This document shows, piece after piece, positions 26,254 through 40,817 of a stretch of 64,000 bases of DNA (positions are counted from its first letter, which is position 1; the number at the start of each line of letters is the position of its first letter). Origin of the DNA: Cyanoderma ruficeps (taxonomy: Eukaryota; Chordata; Aves; Passeriformes; Timaliidae). Made by a program: the position numbers and the translations under genes. The notes below the pieces were generated by a model. The model had not been told where the DNA came from. It made no database searches and saw only the letters and a list, made by a program, of their open reading frames with translations. The stretch is taken from the NCBI GenBank assembly GCA_008694505.1, contig VZDJ01007753.1, positions 22,409,800 to 22,473,799 on the forward strand, in the 5' to 3' direction.

Positions 26254-29200
26254 TACAGTTTTGAATGTCCTCATAACATCTGACTGCATAAACTATCCAA
26301 AAGGTTGATCCATCTTTACTGAAGAAAGCCAGATACTTTAGTCAAACCAGATGAAGAGAGAAGTAATAAATTAAGAGCACTTTAAATTACTTACTTCACC
26401 ACTCTCCACCTCAGCCTCAATTTTTTTCTTATTTAAATCCATATTCTCAGTTGGTCATGTCATTCTGTGATTGCTTTATTTAACACAAATGCAATGCTTC
26501 CATATGGGAGCATCTCAGAATACTGCTTTCTATTAATTCCCATCAGATAGAATATTGGTTGACTCAGCCTTTCTTCAATTTTGTTGCTTCTCAGACAGAT
26601 TATATCTCTGCAATATTTCTTGGAATTAAATGCTCACAAGTTGTGTGTGCTTTCATGACAAGGGTGAAATATTGGGGAAGGACTAGGAGAAGAAACATTT
26701 GAGAGATATTTGTGTTATACTGACAACTTTGTAATGTCCTTAACTACTGTTGGTGATGATAATGAATGGTATATAATATGGTACTCCAAATTGGTGAGCA
26801 AGTCAATTAGAAGGGGTCTACAGTCATTAGAACTTCCTTATGTAATGAAATGGGTCAGAATTTAATGAGTCCTCCTTCCCCCCCTCCCNCCCCCCAAATT
26901 TTAAGATACTTAAGACAGGGGTGTTTTTATTATTTTCATCAGGTTGACACTGACTGATCAAATTAGAGAGCTCATTTTACTGTTTGGCCTGTGATACTTG
27001 CAGCAGCTGTACCTTGGGCCTGTTGAGATATTAAACATCTATCAATTCAACAAAAAGAACTCTTGAAGTCTTTTAGAATCTGTCAGAGTACTCTTGACTA
27101 TGATCTTTCTGCTTTCAGTACCATAATTTACAAGTAATGTTCTTGATAGCAAATTAAAACAGCCCCACCCACAACGTAAAAAAACTCCAGCAAAACTCCA
27201 AACCAACAGAATAGTCTTGAGCATTAGTATGACACTGAATGAAGCTCAAAAAATAACCGAATAGTTGAGATTTTCTCATAATTTTTTGATCTTTATATTT
27301 CACACTTTCACTACCCTTTTCTAATAATTTCTTCCATTGACACCTTTTTTCCTTATCAACATTTATAAAAAAATCTGCTTATTGATTATCTTATATATAG
27401 CCAAAAAAAAGCGCCATATTTTTTTCAGCTTCTCAGATATAAAAGCTGTGGTATATCTCAATTGTAAGATGCAATTTAGCCATGAATCTCCTTGAATCTC
27501 CTTGATTCATAACAGCCTCATTCTAATTTTATGCTGATGTACCTTGACTGAGTTTAGCAGGATGAATTAAATTCATACTGAGAGGGATATTTCTGCATTT
27601 TATTTAAAGATTTATTCTTCCTTCCCTGTCATTTATGAAAACTGTACTAGATTTAGTGACCCATTTTAAGATTCAGGAGATGGGAAAAAACTTGATTCCA
27701 AGTAGTAGATTTTTATGCCTATCCAATTTATACTTTTTTCAATGATGCTGGTTAATTTTGATGTCACTGGCCACCACATACCATCTGTGAAGAACAGGAA
27801 CCTTTGTCAAAAGTGAATGCTTAGGTTATTTCAAATCACTCTTCTGTCAATTGGACATACATGTTTACCTGTTACATAGATTTGAAGACTTTGGGAAAAG
27901 TGCTTGAATCTGTTGAAAAAGAGCCGAATGTCTTGAAAGAAATCAGAAATTTTGGCTGCCAAAATTGTGGTATTTCTATGTTGATTGCTACTACATGTTG
28001 ATTTACTAGACATGATTCCTGAAAGTGGTGTCCTCAGAAGTGAGATAATGGCCATGACAGCCAATACAAATCACCTAATACTGTTACTTCATCCCCCACA
28101 TTCATTTTACATATTTCCACGAGTTTCTGAAAATCATGCTTGCCCTCTAGCTCTTCATAAGTCACTTACCTTTACTGATTTGTAATTATGGACCCTCTTT
28201 CAAAAAAATATACAATTGTACATCTTTCTTAGCTCTTTATCCCATTGCTATACATCATTATTTTATAACATATTATTTATTATTCAATTTAAAGTCTGTT
28301 GCTCTTAGGAACAGCCTTAAAGGATTTATGTTTTATTTATATATGTTTTTACTTTTATTCTTTTTTTTTTCAGTTGGTTATGCCCTATTTTAAATAATTT
28401 GAGGAAAAAAATATTACTTGTTGTAAAACAGATACCCTCAGGAATTCTAGACCATTTAGCCTTTTTCCCCTGTTATGTTTCATCAGATTTTAGTTATCTC
28501 CTAGAGAGCAAGGATTTAATAGATTAAAACAGCAATTGATTTTTTTAAGTCTTTTATTTGAATTTATCCATTCCACTGAAATACATTATGTGTCTCCAAA
28601 GAAAGTAATAAATTATAGACAAAGCAAAAGTTAAAATTAGATCTGAATGTGGTGTAATGCCCAAAGGAAACTGTTCAGAAAGGTTACAAGCTGTCAAAAA
28701 ACAATTTGTATGGTTAAAAGCCACACAGATAGATGCTGTTAATGGAGTATCTGTAGTGATTATTTAGGCATTGGTTGCTTATTATGTCTTTGAGGCAGCT
28801 ATTCAGTGCACTGCTTTGGAGGCTATAAAGACCTGTAATTCTGCACCTATTATACAGAAGAAGTGTGTGCAAGAATGCACTGTGCCACATCAAACAAACC
28901 TCTCCTCTCTATTCTCTTGATTTTTAATCATCTCTCCCTCTGGAATTATGGTTGATGATGATTGTAAGAATAAAGACTAGTTACTGTAGTGAAAGGATCA
29001 TAAAGTCAATCATGTGGATAAAATTACTTAGCAATTCAGCCAGCTGGTCTCTATTTGGCTTCACTTCAGTTCATTAGTTTATGGGGAGAATTCACTCCAC
29101 ATTTAAGGAAAGCAGAATTGCATAAAAACTAGTTTGTAATTAATAGCAGCTTTTATACAGAAATAAAATTGCCAAGTGAATGTGCCCATTGGGCACTCAT

Positions 29201-32200
29201 TTTTTATTTCTTTTTGTATCCTTTGGAAGGCAACTTTATTTTGTGTTTACAACCTTAGACACAGGTTGTTCATCTACGATCCATCTTCTTTTCTCGAATA
29301 TTATTCTTTTCACAGCGTAATACTTGAAGAGTTTCCAAATCACAATATTTGCTAGCAGAGTAGACAACTTTAAACAACTTAGGGGCCATTTGGAAGCATG
29401 GCTGTATAATCTTGGCATTCTGTGCCAGTGCTCTCATGCAGGTGATTAGGTGGCAGTGTATAGCTGTAAGCATATGTTTAAAGTGCCATACATCATAAAT
29501 GTATTGTGTTTTGCATGCTTTTTAAGAGCTAATGTTCATTACTATTGGGTTTAACGGAGCCAGAAATAACAAATATACTGCTCTTCTACTTTCGAAACCT
29601 TTTATGAAGAGCACATAAAAGCAGCAAGGCAACTGGGGAGTTGATCCATTTTTAATCCCTTAACAGGGTATCCAAAATGAAGCCAAATTACTCCCAGATC
29701 CTTTCAGGTCTAAGCATAGAAGCTAAGGAGGCCAGAGACTGTAGATTCGTGTAAGCAGTTACACTGCATTGCTAAAGAAAAGTAGTTTAAAGATGAAGAG
29801 AGAAGAAATACAAAATTTTCTTTTTTTAAATTATAATTATTGAAAGGGACGTATTGTTTATAAACCCAGATTAAACACTCATGCTTGTTTGGCATGGAGT
29901 AATGGCCTTTCTTCTGAAGCAGTGTGTACACACAGAATGTCTTCTCTAAATATTGTTGATGGATAAAGGGAGTAGAGAGCATTGAGGTGGACTTATGTCT
30001 TGCTGTTACTCTTCTATCTGTTAAGTGTATTTGAGATGTGGAATTGTAAGAAATGTCAGTGTTTCAAGATGTGTTTCAGTGTCCAATCAGATCAAAAATA
30101 GGCTTTGGAACACTGAACTGTTTTATATCTTCACACTTCCTATATTTTCATGTTGCCACAAGAAAGTGTCCTACAAAACAAGCCATTTATACTGTTATTA
30201 TTTTTGAGGTCTTAGCTGTATAGATCTTAAAAAAATTATTGAATTAATTATTCAATTAAATGAATTTGCACTCCTCAGCGTAAGGTAGTATTTCTCCAGC
30301 AATTTTACAACTGGCTACCAGGTTCATGTTGTACCTCCTGTGAGAATGTAAGCTGGCAGAACTGAATGGTGATTAGGAAGGAAGGGGGCATCTTCTGAGT
30401 TCTAGGCAGATTTCTATATTATTTAGGAACTCTGGAATTCCTGAGGCCATGTAGTGGTGCCTTGTAGACATATATAATAATTAAATGAACGATCTGCTTA
30501 TACAAAGGATTACTTAATCAACAGAATTTATCTATGGTAAAGATAACAGTGAAGTTCACCTGTTCTTCTGTTTGTTTGTGAATTAATTTCTTTAATACAA
30601 TCACATCTATTCCAGTATATAGTAAATATTACTTGAATAAATGGCAATATTTAACATTGTTAACAATTATAATTTAATTTATTTTATTGTCTTCTATAGT
30701 AAGTAGACGTCAAAGCAGAAAGGAATGAAGGAACTGGTAAAACCAGTATTGTCTAGAGAATGTTAGGATCTTAAAATTTAGAAAAAAATGTAAAAAGAGA
30801 TGACTTTCATAAGCCTTGTGTTTTACTGCAAACTTAGAATAGTCTATGGAAAGCCTACTATTAGTCATACTACAAATACATTACATTAGGAATGAAATAA
30901 TTTGTTTTAATGTCACGCAACTGTGCAAAACATTAAGGAGTCATTAGCATAAAAAGCATTTGAACACAAGTGCCTATTGAATTTTGTATTGTTATTTTCC
31001 AAAATAGAAATCATGAGAAAATGGGATTGGTCCCAGGCTGGAGTCTATACAAGCATGTATAGGAAAATGCGTGACACTTTATTCCTAAATAGCTCCTTGA
31101 CTAAAGCATGTTCCTTCCAATCATTTACATTTGTTTGATTTATGACATTTTGTGGAAATGCCTGGGAGACCTGGAGTAGTTCCCTCGTGTTCCATTGATG
31201 TTATTCTTTCATCTTCTTCCAATTCCTTCCATACTATACATGGTCTACAGGAAATCCTGCAGTACAGTGCTTCAGCAGCCCTCCTCTTTTCTGGGGAAAG
31301 GATGTGGATGGCGACAGCAATTTAGGATGGGAATGTGGGAATGGGAATACCCCCTCATGACCTATGTTTATAAATAGTGTATGCAGGGAAGGATTTCAGA
31401 GCATCAGAAAAAAAAATTCTACAGGAATAATTTCATCCTGATTCTACTTCAGCCTACCATGGGCAAGAGATGCCCAAAATGCAGCTGCTTTTATGGACCT
31501 GTTCATACTCAACACGTTGTAGATTCTCACTGTGTTAGAAGAGACAGCGGCTGGAGGCATACAATGAGATAGAGCATGGGAATTTTTAACTCCCCATACA
31601 GGAGTTAACTGCTGTCATCTATCCCAGTTATTGACTGTTCAATTTCCTTAAGTTTATTACACATCTTCATTTCCTGAATCATTGGAGATCATTTAATTAC
31701 AGAAAATGATTAACTAAATGAAAATGATTTAGCAGGCAAGCCATCTCCATTTACTAAATACTGAGAAGAGAAATCAAGAATAGTTAAAATGCATACATTC
31801 ATATATACGAGTATTTTAAAACACTTTTATTGAGAGAAATTTAATAAGACAGTCAATAACCAGTCCTAATAACAGAGTGTATGATCCTCTAGGTGAAGAT
31901 TAAGTCAGAGCTGCAAATAACAATTGGTTAACATGCTGAAAAGAGTGAAATTATTTTGTAGCTAACCAAAACATTCAAATTTTCTAATGCAACATGAGAA
32001 TTAAATCATGAGTATAACATGCTTGTGTTCTGTGCAGTACTGAGGCATGTTTACTTCAAGTAATACTTCCAGCATGCTTTTACTGTCTTACATACTAATA
32101 TTATGATAGTTGATACTGAAGAGATCTTTTGTGAGATGGAGTTTGTTTATTTGGTGTGCTTATGACCCATAAACACAGTATGCTGAAAGTATATATAGGA

Positions 32201-32545
32201 GTAAAATTAATTTTTCAGTTTATTAAAGTTTCAATAACACTTTCTTTTCCAAAATTATTGCAAAACTCAGAATTATGTGAGTCTCAAATCTATGGATGCC
32301 ATTATTTGGTTGTGGATGTGGGATTAAAGATATGCTGTTAGTCAGATTAGGAAGAACTGTAAAACATGACAGAAAAAGAAATCCTAGCAGCCATTTCTCT
32401 GTATGAGATGATTCTGTTTAATTTTAATAACTGTGATTTATGTTGATTTTTCAATACAGTTGAGCAAAACAAATAACATCATTACAATTGACACAATTAA
32501 TTTCCTGATACCATTGTGCTTGTCTACAAATCTTCATTCAGAAAT
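26254..32545. other. AT-rich non-coding DNA, no gene recognised
   Basis: About 6.3 kb. It holds a C-run with one undetermined base (26889), a tandem 10-mer gaatctcctt (27484-27503) flanked by atgaatc/gattcat, and a small inverted repeat gtgccc/gggcac (29182-29196) within an AT-rich stretch that might be conserved. No recognisable exon or RNA gene. Confidence 0.55.
26876..26896. repeat. Poly-C run with one undetermined base
   Basis: Interrupted C homopolymer with an N at 26889. Like the G-run at 22379-22401, it is an assembly-unresolved homopolymer. Confidence 0.95.
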
Positions 32546-32690
32546 TCAGTTCAAAACCATTCCCCTTGTGCTACCACTATATGTTCTGTGAAAAGTCCCT
32601 CTCTGGCTTTCTTGTAGCCCTCTTTGGGTACTGGAAAGCTGTGGTAAAGGGCTCCTCAGAACGTTTTCTCCAAGCTGAAAGCACCTGCAG
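32546..32690 (-). mobile_element. Small CR1 LINE relic
   Basis: About 145 bp matches the inner part of the CR1 3' region in complement: caaaaccattccccttgtgc, aaaagtccctctctggc, gggtactggaaagctg and ttctccaagctgaa, in family order. Both ends are lost. This is an old, divergent copy. Confidence 0.8.
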
Positions 32691-35600
32691 TACCAAATAT
32701 AGCCATTTCAGTTTTGAAATTATGTATTTTCTTTTTTATTTCCTAACACTTTCCTGCTTGATTAGTGGTTGAGCCAAGGATCGAAGCAGCGTTATCAGTA
32801 TTCCTTATAATAAAGAGATGTATGTGATATTTAGCACTTGGTTCAACTAATTGCTATGCTAGTGGACAGTAATTTAGCAGCAAAACACACATCACTTCAG
32901 GAGAAAAAGCCTGTAGTTCTACTAATACCTGGGTTGACAAGTCTCTGTTTGTTTTCATATAAATTGCTGTTCAAAATTTAAATTCTAGATGGTTGTGTTT
33001 TATCTTCTTAGAAGATGTATATAGGCAATCTATCTAAGGCACTTTTCTCTATAATACTTATCAAATACGTCGACTTTTATTCCCTATTTATTTAATGCTT
33101 TCTAAAACAAGTCAAAATGTCAGCAGAAGCCAGTGGAGGAGTGGACTGCTCAGGAAGAATGTGTGCTGCTCTTAGGCTATAGGAAGCCATTTATTAATGC
33201 ACCAATATAAGCAGCAGCTACGAGGTAAAATAGTTTGACAGGGTTAGGACCAATTTATGTTGATAGAACACAGAGTACTAACTAGACAGCATGAGTTTCA
33301 GGAATTAAGCACTAAAAAATGTAAACTTTTAAGATTTAATAAGTAAAGCCTTATTTCTCTGCATTTGTAGGAAAGTACAAATTCAAACAAAGAACGTAAG
33401 TACTGAACAAATTATACTGAAGAATTACATACTCTATTTGTGTAAGAGCTGAGGGAACTTCTGTTTTTACTGGTTTTTTACATCTAGTAGCAAAAAAATG
33501 TTCACAAGCTAATGTAAGTCTATAATGTAAAGTTTATGCAATTAAAGACCATAAGAGAGTTTATAGACCATTCATCATTGGATATGGATCATAAAGTCTG
33601 AGTTTCAGAAAATAAGGAAGGAATTCCATTTGTAGCTCACTGTTGCCTGAAGCCTACCTAATGACATCTTTCTTAGTCATAGAATTAACTGAGTATCTAG
33701 CTGAAAATCTCTGAATATTCACTGTGAATATTAAACTTGAAAAGGTATAATAAAATCTTGCATCCTTGTAGGGGATTTTTGTTGGGCTCAGTTCAACAAA
33801 AATTAGACAGCACTTGTTCATTTAGTACATTCAAAAGGAGTCAAACCTTTCCAATTCCAAACTGTCAGCTCCCATCATTTCATATGACAGCTGAGTGTTT
33901 GAGTGTAATACACACAAGTCATAGTAAGTGAAAAGCTGTTAATGAATAGAGTAGCTTTTCTTAAAGCAAGGGAAAAGAACACATTTGCCACAGTGCTTTG
34001 TGGTTATGTGTTGTGATGCAAAATGGATTCTCTACTGTTCCTGCTTGGTCTTACCTGTGTAGCACAACATCGGTATGGAGATATCTATGGATTTCATTAA
34101 TTAGGTCATTAATCTTCTGTGCTTTCTGACTTAAATATGCTATATGGTGTTGCCTCAAAAATTAAATATATGGCAGAAGGATTTTTTTTTAAAGAAATAA
34201 AAAAATATTTCTTAATATGTATGTAAATAGTGTTCTTTTGGGATCTCATTGTGTCAAGGGCTATCTTCATCTTTCATTGAAGTCATCTGGTGAAGTATTC
34301 TGCATGCTTGAAATCAGGTTACACAGGATTTGTGAAATCTGACAAATCCAAATTAATTTCCTCTACCTGTTTTCTCCTCTTGCGCTTTTGTGGTAGAACT
34401 GTAGGAGCTTCAAGTTTGATTTTCCTTTACCAAAGTTAAGTGGTATATGTAAAGTGGAAGAAACATATTTCTTTAAGGTTGCTTTTGTAGGTAGAAGTTG
34501 GAGCTTTTGAAACTTTAGAAAGCTGAGTAGATGTTTTCCAAAATGACATCTCTCTGCCATCAGTTGCCCTTCTGACTCTGAATGCAGTGTGGCTTTCACT
34601 GGACCGTATCTTCAAGTACCCATCATTAAGTGACAGCACAAGAATCCATGTACAGGAAGTTACTTGGTTTAAAAATTACCCGCTTTTTTTTCCCACTTAG
34701 TAAGAAGGGCGATTTTGATAATTCTGTCAGTAATATAAAGTAGTATTTGGTATCTGTCTCTCTAAAAGAGGGGCTGTCTACTCTGGTTGTGCAATGTTCA
34801 TCAATATTTGTGAAATGAAATAAAAAGATACAACAGAAAAGGCACAGAGTGTTTATTTTCTGAAAATAAGAGGACTGAAATATGGCAAAATCTAGATTCT
34901 GTTCAATCCTTTGCCTCTGACTTATTATGAATCTAGTGTACTTACTTATCCACTACCTTTATTTCCTCTTTTCTTACAAGATAGGGATGCCCTACCTGTC
35001 TTGCACAGCCCTTTGAAATGCTTATAGAACAAAAAAAACTTGTTGCATTGCAAATTGTTATTTGATTGATTTTATTGAAGATAAGGCCAGAAAATTATGA
35101 TCTGATCTCACTTTCATACCAAAGACCTGAGAAGATTAAGTGGGGAAGGAGTGTTTAAAATCACAATGAAAGACTAGTGACATACTTGGAGATTTTTGAA
35201 TATGGCCTGCATCAGTTCTTCAGAATCTGTCAATTGCCATGCAAACCAGAACAAGACAATCTCATGATCTTTAAAGATGCTGTGTGATTTCAGAGACAAT
35301 TAAAGTTAGGGTTCAGATTCAAGAACAGCAAAATCATAAACTTTTCTCAATAGATTTCAGATTACCAGCTGTTAACTTCAAGCTTAATTCTTTTGTACTT
35401 TAAAGTTTCATTAACTTTCATAATCTCAAACACTTTTAATTTGAACTGATGTATAGGCTTCGGTTGTTGATATGACATACCATAAATTTGTTAGAATATG
35501 TTTAAATCTGTGCTTTAAGCTGAAAATCTCTAAGCCGTAGAAAATTCAAAGTGGTTTGCATAGGCCCAAGTTCTGCTAATTGCTGTTATCTGAAACAAAT

Positions 35601-37405
35601 GCTGCTTAATTTTAGACTTTTTTTTTTTTTTACTTCATCCATTCATGTTATATGGTTTATTGTCTGACAGCTGGCTTATCATTCTGGAAATTATACCAAT
35701 AACATCTGGTTAAGGATAAAAACCTCTAAAAAAGGAATTTCCATAGGGAAAGAGTCCTCTCTTTGTTATGCAAAAACTTGGCAAGACTTAGAAGAAATCT
35801 GGAAACTTCCTGTTACATTTACTTTGAAATTTCCATGATTCCACTTTCTTGGATTGAACTAGTCACCACTATTAGTAATGCGGAAAAACTAAATTTATGT
35901 TAAACTCTATAATTACATGTTGGAAAAAGCCAATTAATCTACGAGCTTTGAAGTTTGCATGTTTGTGGGTTTTGTGTGTGTGTTGATGGTGCTCTGTATA
36001 GTATATTATTCCAAAACCTCTTACTTTAAAGGATTGTAAATAGCATCTAGATTCAGTTTTTCTAAAATGCTTGTTTATATAGAGGGCAGAAAGTTTAACA
36101 TAGAATTTAATTTTTGTATTTCTTAAAAAAAAGTCAGTGATAAGCTTTGTTTTCCTTATTTATAATCACTAAAAATATTTCAAAAAAAGATGCTTTTTGA
36201 AAGTTCAAAACAGGGATTCTTGGTCTCTGGGTATGCTACCTCTCATAGATTCAAGCTTATCCTTCTCTTTCACTTGGCTTGCCTAGATATACTTAAAGAT
36301 CAAAAACATATGCCTTACCAGGTGTGCTTGTGAGCCAGCACCACTGATGGGGTTTTATGTAAAGAGATAAAAATTCTGTGCATGAGCTGTCATAAACTGT
36401 TTAGCTGAACAAAGTCACTGTTACTAAAGCACTGCTGATATTCTTAAATGGAAATGCAATGAGAAACACCTGTGTGAAAACCAGATTAGTAGAATTGAAA
36501 ATCATCATGGATTCCAGGTCAGAATTAAGTAAATAAGATGGTTCAGGGAAGGTCAAATACTATCAATGTTCTCAAGTGGTGATGAAAACTTCAATTGCAA
36601 ACAGTATGGAAACAGGTGTGATGTTTGTCAGGCAGTGGAATGGAAACTTTTGTTTTAAATTCAATGTTTAAAATTCTGTAATCATGAATGTTGTATCAGA
36701 AAACCAGAAGATTATGCTTAGTCCTGTTATTTTATGAGCCTGGATAGGCTGCAGGGTGCTATATAAACACAAAGGAAACACTGTCCAACTTTGCCTTGAA
36801 CACCTCAAAGCCATAGAGCCCCTCTGTGAAGGATGCGGGAGGGCTCGGTTGCCTGAACAGGTGCACTGGATGGCATGATGCCTTACATTCCCTGCTCTCC
36901 TTTGAGCCCGTGTAGAGAGCTGCCATAAAACAAGCAATGCAGTTTTGGACACATATTGCATTATATGACTGCAAAGTGAATTTGTCCTATGGTGCAACAT
37001 AACCCCTTCAGCCCTCTGCTTTCATGCTTCTGCACGTATTACACTTTTTATGATAGATTAATGTTGATGGGCTTTATAGAAAGCTGTTCAGAGCAGTTTT
37101 TGGATGAAGAGAAGGAATGATTGCTACATGAAAACAGAAAACTAAGATCGAACCTACCAAAATGATGCTCAGTTTTCCCCAAGGGATGTTTCTGTGTTTT
37201 TCTCTGTATAATTTGGCTGATCTATCAGAAAGAAAAAAAAAAGAAAAAAAAAAGACAAAGAAACAAAGAGCATTGGAGAGCAGAATACTGAGGTTCTTAA
37301 TTAAGCTAGGCAGGGATTGTTTATTCACTTTAAAGTTTAAACAGAGGCATATGGCAAAGATTGGTTCACTACTGGGACTGACAACTGGGCTCTGTTCTGC
37401 TAACT

Positions 37406-37423
37406 GCAGCAGCAGCAGCAGCA
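37406..37423. repeat. (GCA)6 trinucleotide repeat
   Basis: Six perfect GCA units. They lie in a 93-codon frame (37162-37443) that has no other protein-like features, so this is read as a microsatellite rather than a coding tract. Confidence 0.9.
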
Positions 37424-38458
37424 GGAAGAGGGAAAGGAAATAAAAAATGCAGACATGCAACTAACAAGCTCAGGGAATTACTGGAAGCGGTAAGAATCTG
37501 CTAAATTACACCTATACATTAACCTTCTTTGTTTTCTTGCTGCAAAGGAGGACATGTAATTATAAATAAATATGGAAAAACTTCCATCCAAGACTACCAC
37601 TAGAATGAAGAATATTGAATCCTTGCTTATATCAATTGAAATTTTAAATTACAAACAAATATACTGCTATTTGTTTTGGTTTTGTGTTCTTTTAAATAGT
37701 TATGGTGTAAAATCTGCATGGGAAGGATTCAAATACAAAATTAATTACATACAGAATTCTTACAGTTGACAGCGCATCTTTGAAAAACTACCTGTGTCTG
37801 TTCCAAAGCCACCTATTGCTAGCAGGCTGGATCAGATAGAAAGCTTTTATATTAAACATATACAAACAATAACATGCACACTGTTATTTATCACTGTAAT
37901 TTGTTACATGAAGGATTTTGTATTTTCTTTATTGAAAATACATTATTTATCTCTGACTGGACTGGATTCCACTGTCATTGTTCACAACTTTTCTTCTACA
38001 ACAGAAATATTTCAGGTTGGCTTTGGGTTTTTTAGTGTGTAATATACATGTATGCATTCTAATACATAAAATAGAAGAAACACGTTTCCTCCAGATCTTT
38101 CTAAAATGAGAATTTTCACACACAAATATTATATGGTTTCCCTTGATATACCATGAAAATCTCAACATAGCCCACACTAAAAGTTAGCTCCCAATGTGGT
38201 TAGTCATGATTGGAGCTGTCAAGCCTTACACCATCTCCTCTGTTGAGACTTTCTGATCCCAGTAAGGGAACTGGCAAAATGACAACCAACTCAATATTTG
38301 TAATTAAAGGAAGGTATATCTTGATTTTTCAGAGTTTTCCATTAGTGTCCCATCCATATTCCTCCTACACACACATTCCCCACGTTTCCTGGTTTTGCAG
38401 GCTAATGGAAGATAAATTTCAAACAGGTAGATGTTCCAGATGGCCTGTTCTCTTTTCC

Positions 38459-38474
38459 TTTGCATTAATGCAAA
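38459..38474. promoter_or_regulatory. Perfect 16-bp palindrome of two octamer-like half sites
   Basis: tttgcattaatgcaaa equals its own reverse complement and is followed by t, so the right half gives ATGCAAAT, the classical POU/octamer motif. The left half is the same motif, missing one base, on the other strand. Two inverted octamer-type sites sharing a TA core suggest a possible POU-dimer site. Function is inferred from motif alone. Confidence 0.3.
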
Positions 38475-38896
38475 TCACATGAAAATGTGGAGAATGAGGT
38501 ACTTTTGTTCTTTTCACTGTTGAGTTAGGAACAGCTTTAACACTTGGACCTTCAAGTATTTTCATGGTCAATTATATACTAGTAACTGCTGCTCTCAATC
38601 CAGAATCTGATGCAGAACTGTTCAGTGAAAAGGTATATGAACTAAAACTTTGACTCTAATCCCGGTCTAAATGAACTCAGTGAAAGTCTGAATTGTAGGA
38701 GAGTAAATAAGGCATTGGATTTTATAGGCTTTATATTTTAAACAGATTGAAGACCAATTACCCTATAAAACTTATTTATTCAAAATATTGCTGACACCAA
38801 AAATACACATTCACAATTTGCACAACTAAAATTTCTGAAAAGAGTACCAAAAATTTGGAAAAGAGATTGTTCCTTCTTGGTTTAGGTGAGAAAAGA

Positions 38897-38916
38897 CAAC
38901 CAACCAACCAACCAAA
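38897..38916. repeat. (CCAA)n microsatellite
   Basis: Four to five tandem caac units, directly visible. Confidence 0.85.
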
Positions 38917-40800
38917 TAATAGGTCATTATGGAGGCCTGCTTATACCATCATTTGTATTACAGAATTTTCTTTCTCTCCTTTCAGGCCTGTGTAACTTGC
39001 CATTTTGTCTTTCAAAGTACTGCTAGACAAATCTCAAAATGATAAATATAGCAGTTCTTCCACAAGTGAGCCAGAAGTGTATCACATAGAAATGCTTCGG
39101 TCGCTATTAAGCATTTACCAAAGACATTATTTGACTGTAATATGTTGTTTCAGCAGCTCTGAAGAAAATTGTTTCTGGCATTAAGAGCTGGGTGTCACAT
39201 CAGAAACAAATATTTGACATTGTCTTGTTTCCATCATGCCTTGTCAGTATAGTTTTATAAACATCCATAAAGTTTTGCACACAGAAAGGATAAAAAGGAA
39301 CACTAATGATAGAGTATTCACTGAATGGATGTCACATGCTAGAATTTGTTCTGCAGTAAAATTTTCTTATTCTTGCCAATAAGAAATGATATAAAAATTT
39401 AATTTTGGCTTAGCACTGTTAATGATAAAATTATATTCTGTCAATATACATAGCAGCACAATAATATAACAGCTCTAGTAATGAAACTTGTATCATTTTA
39501 GGCTGGCAAGTAATAATTTAAAATGCATTTATGGCAAAATTTTGAAGTTTATTTCATTATTTAATGCCACACATTTTGCTAGAATTCTGGTACTGATAAT
39601 AGCTCTGCATTTTTGCATGTGCATTCAGTGTAGAAAGCTTGTGCTCTTATTTTATCCTGAAAGCTAATTAATTATTGTGTCATATTTCATGGATGTGCCA
39701 ACATGAAATTATGAAGAAAATAGAAAAACCCTACAATCTGTTATGATTTTTTATATGAGCAGATCTTATATTCCAACAGCATAAAAAAGATGAAAAAATT
39801 TTGAATGCCCTGTATTTCACATCTAATACCAAATCTACGTAATTTAGATTACCCGAAAAGATTAAACTCAGAGTACTTAATTATAATTCCTTTTGATTTC
39901 TGGCTTATATTAAAACATAGGTAGTAGTCTTTAATACCAAGTAAATCAAAGTAACTTCATGTCTGGTACGGTTAGAAAGCTAAGATCTGGATTTTTTTGA
40001 TTAGTACATTATGGTACCCAGAAAAAAAGCCTGTAGATTGTTTAGTTCTGCTGTTTTTTGATTGGCTCATTTCAGCAAAAACTCAACTGGAAAGTATCCC
40101 CTACTTCCCTCTGTTACTAATATTTCTGTAGGAGGTGTAACATACCCTTAGGAACAAGACTCTTAAGGGAAATCACAGTGTTTTATAGCCACACAGTTGG
40201 ATGTCAGTACGTCATTTTTAGGGTCATCATCCTAAAGAAGTGGTGTCTTTGATTTTTTCAATGCCCTTTATTACATTCCAAATTATTTTGAAGGTTTCTG
40301 CTATATAGCATATCCACAATGGAACCAAGATACTCTTTTGTATCTCTGATAATTTTTCCTAATTTTTCATGAGCTAAAACAACCAATCCTGGTTTTGAGA
40401 GCATTTTCACTGTACTTCTTTAAGAATTATAAAGCTGTGCCAAATTTTGATCTCAGACACAATGGTTAATGTACTATATTCAATCAATACATAAAGTTAT
40501 TAAAATGAAATTTATTAAAATTAATTTTGTTTCTTTGAGTTAATTCAAAAAGTAAGATTTTAAAGAATTCTCATTGTTTGAAATCTGAATTAATTTTTGA
40601 ATATTAATGTTTATACAGAATATATCCAGTTAAAAAAAAGAGTGGCATGGTGAATTTCTGCAGTATTTGGACACATTAAGAAAGGATAGGTGGCAGAGAA
40701 ATGGTAACTAGCAAATTTTGGTAGTTTTGCACCAGTGCAACTAGTTTTACTAACAAAACAGGTTGATGACAAAACTTCTATAGGAATTTAATGAAGTTGT

Positions 40801-40817
40801 ATTATTATTATTATTAT
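40801..40817. repeat. (ATT)n microsatellite
   Basis: Between five and six att units, directly visible. Confidence 0.9.

Noticed and set aside
37406..37423. (GCA)6 as a coding polyglutamine or polyserine tract
   Set aside because: No surrounding coding features. It is a simple repeat.
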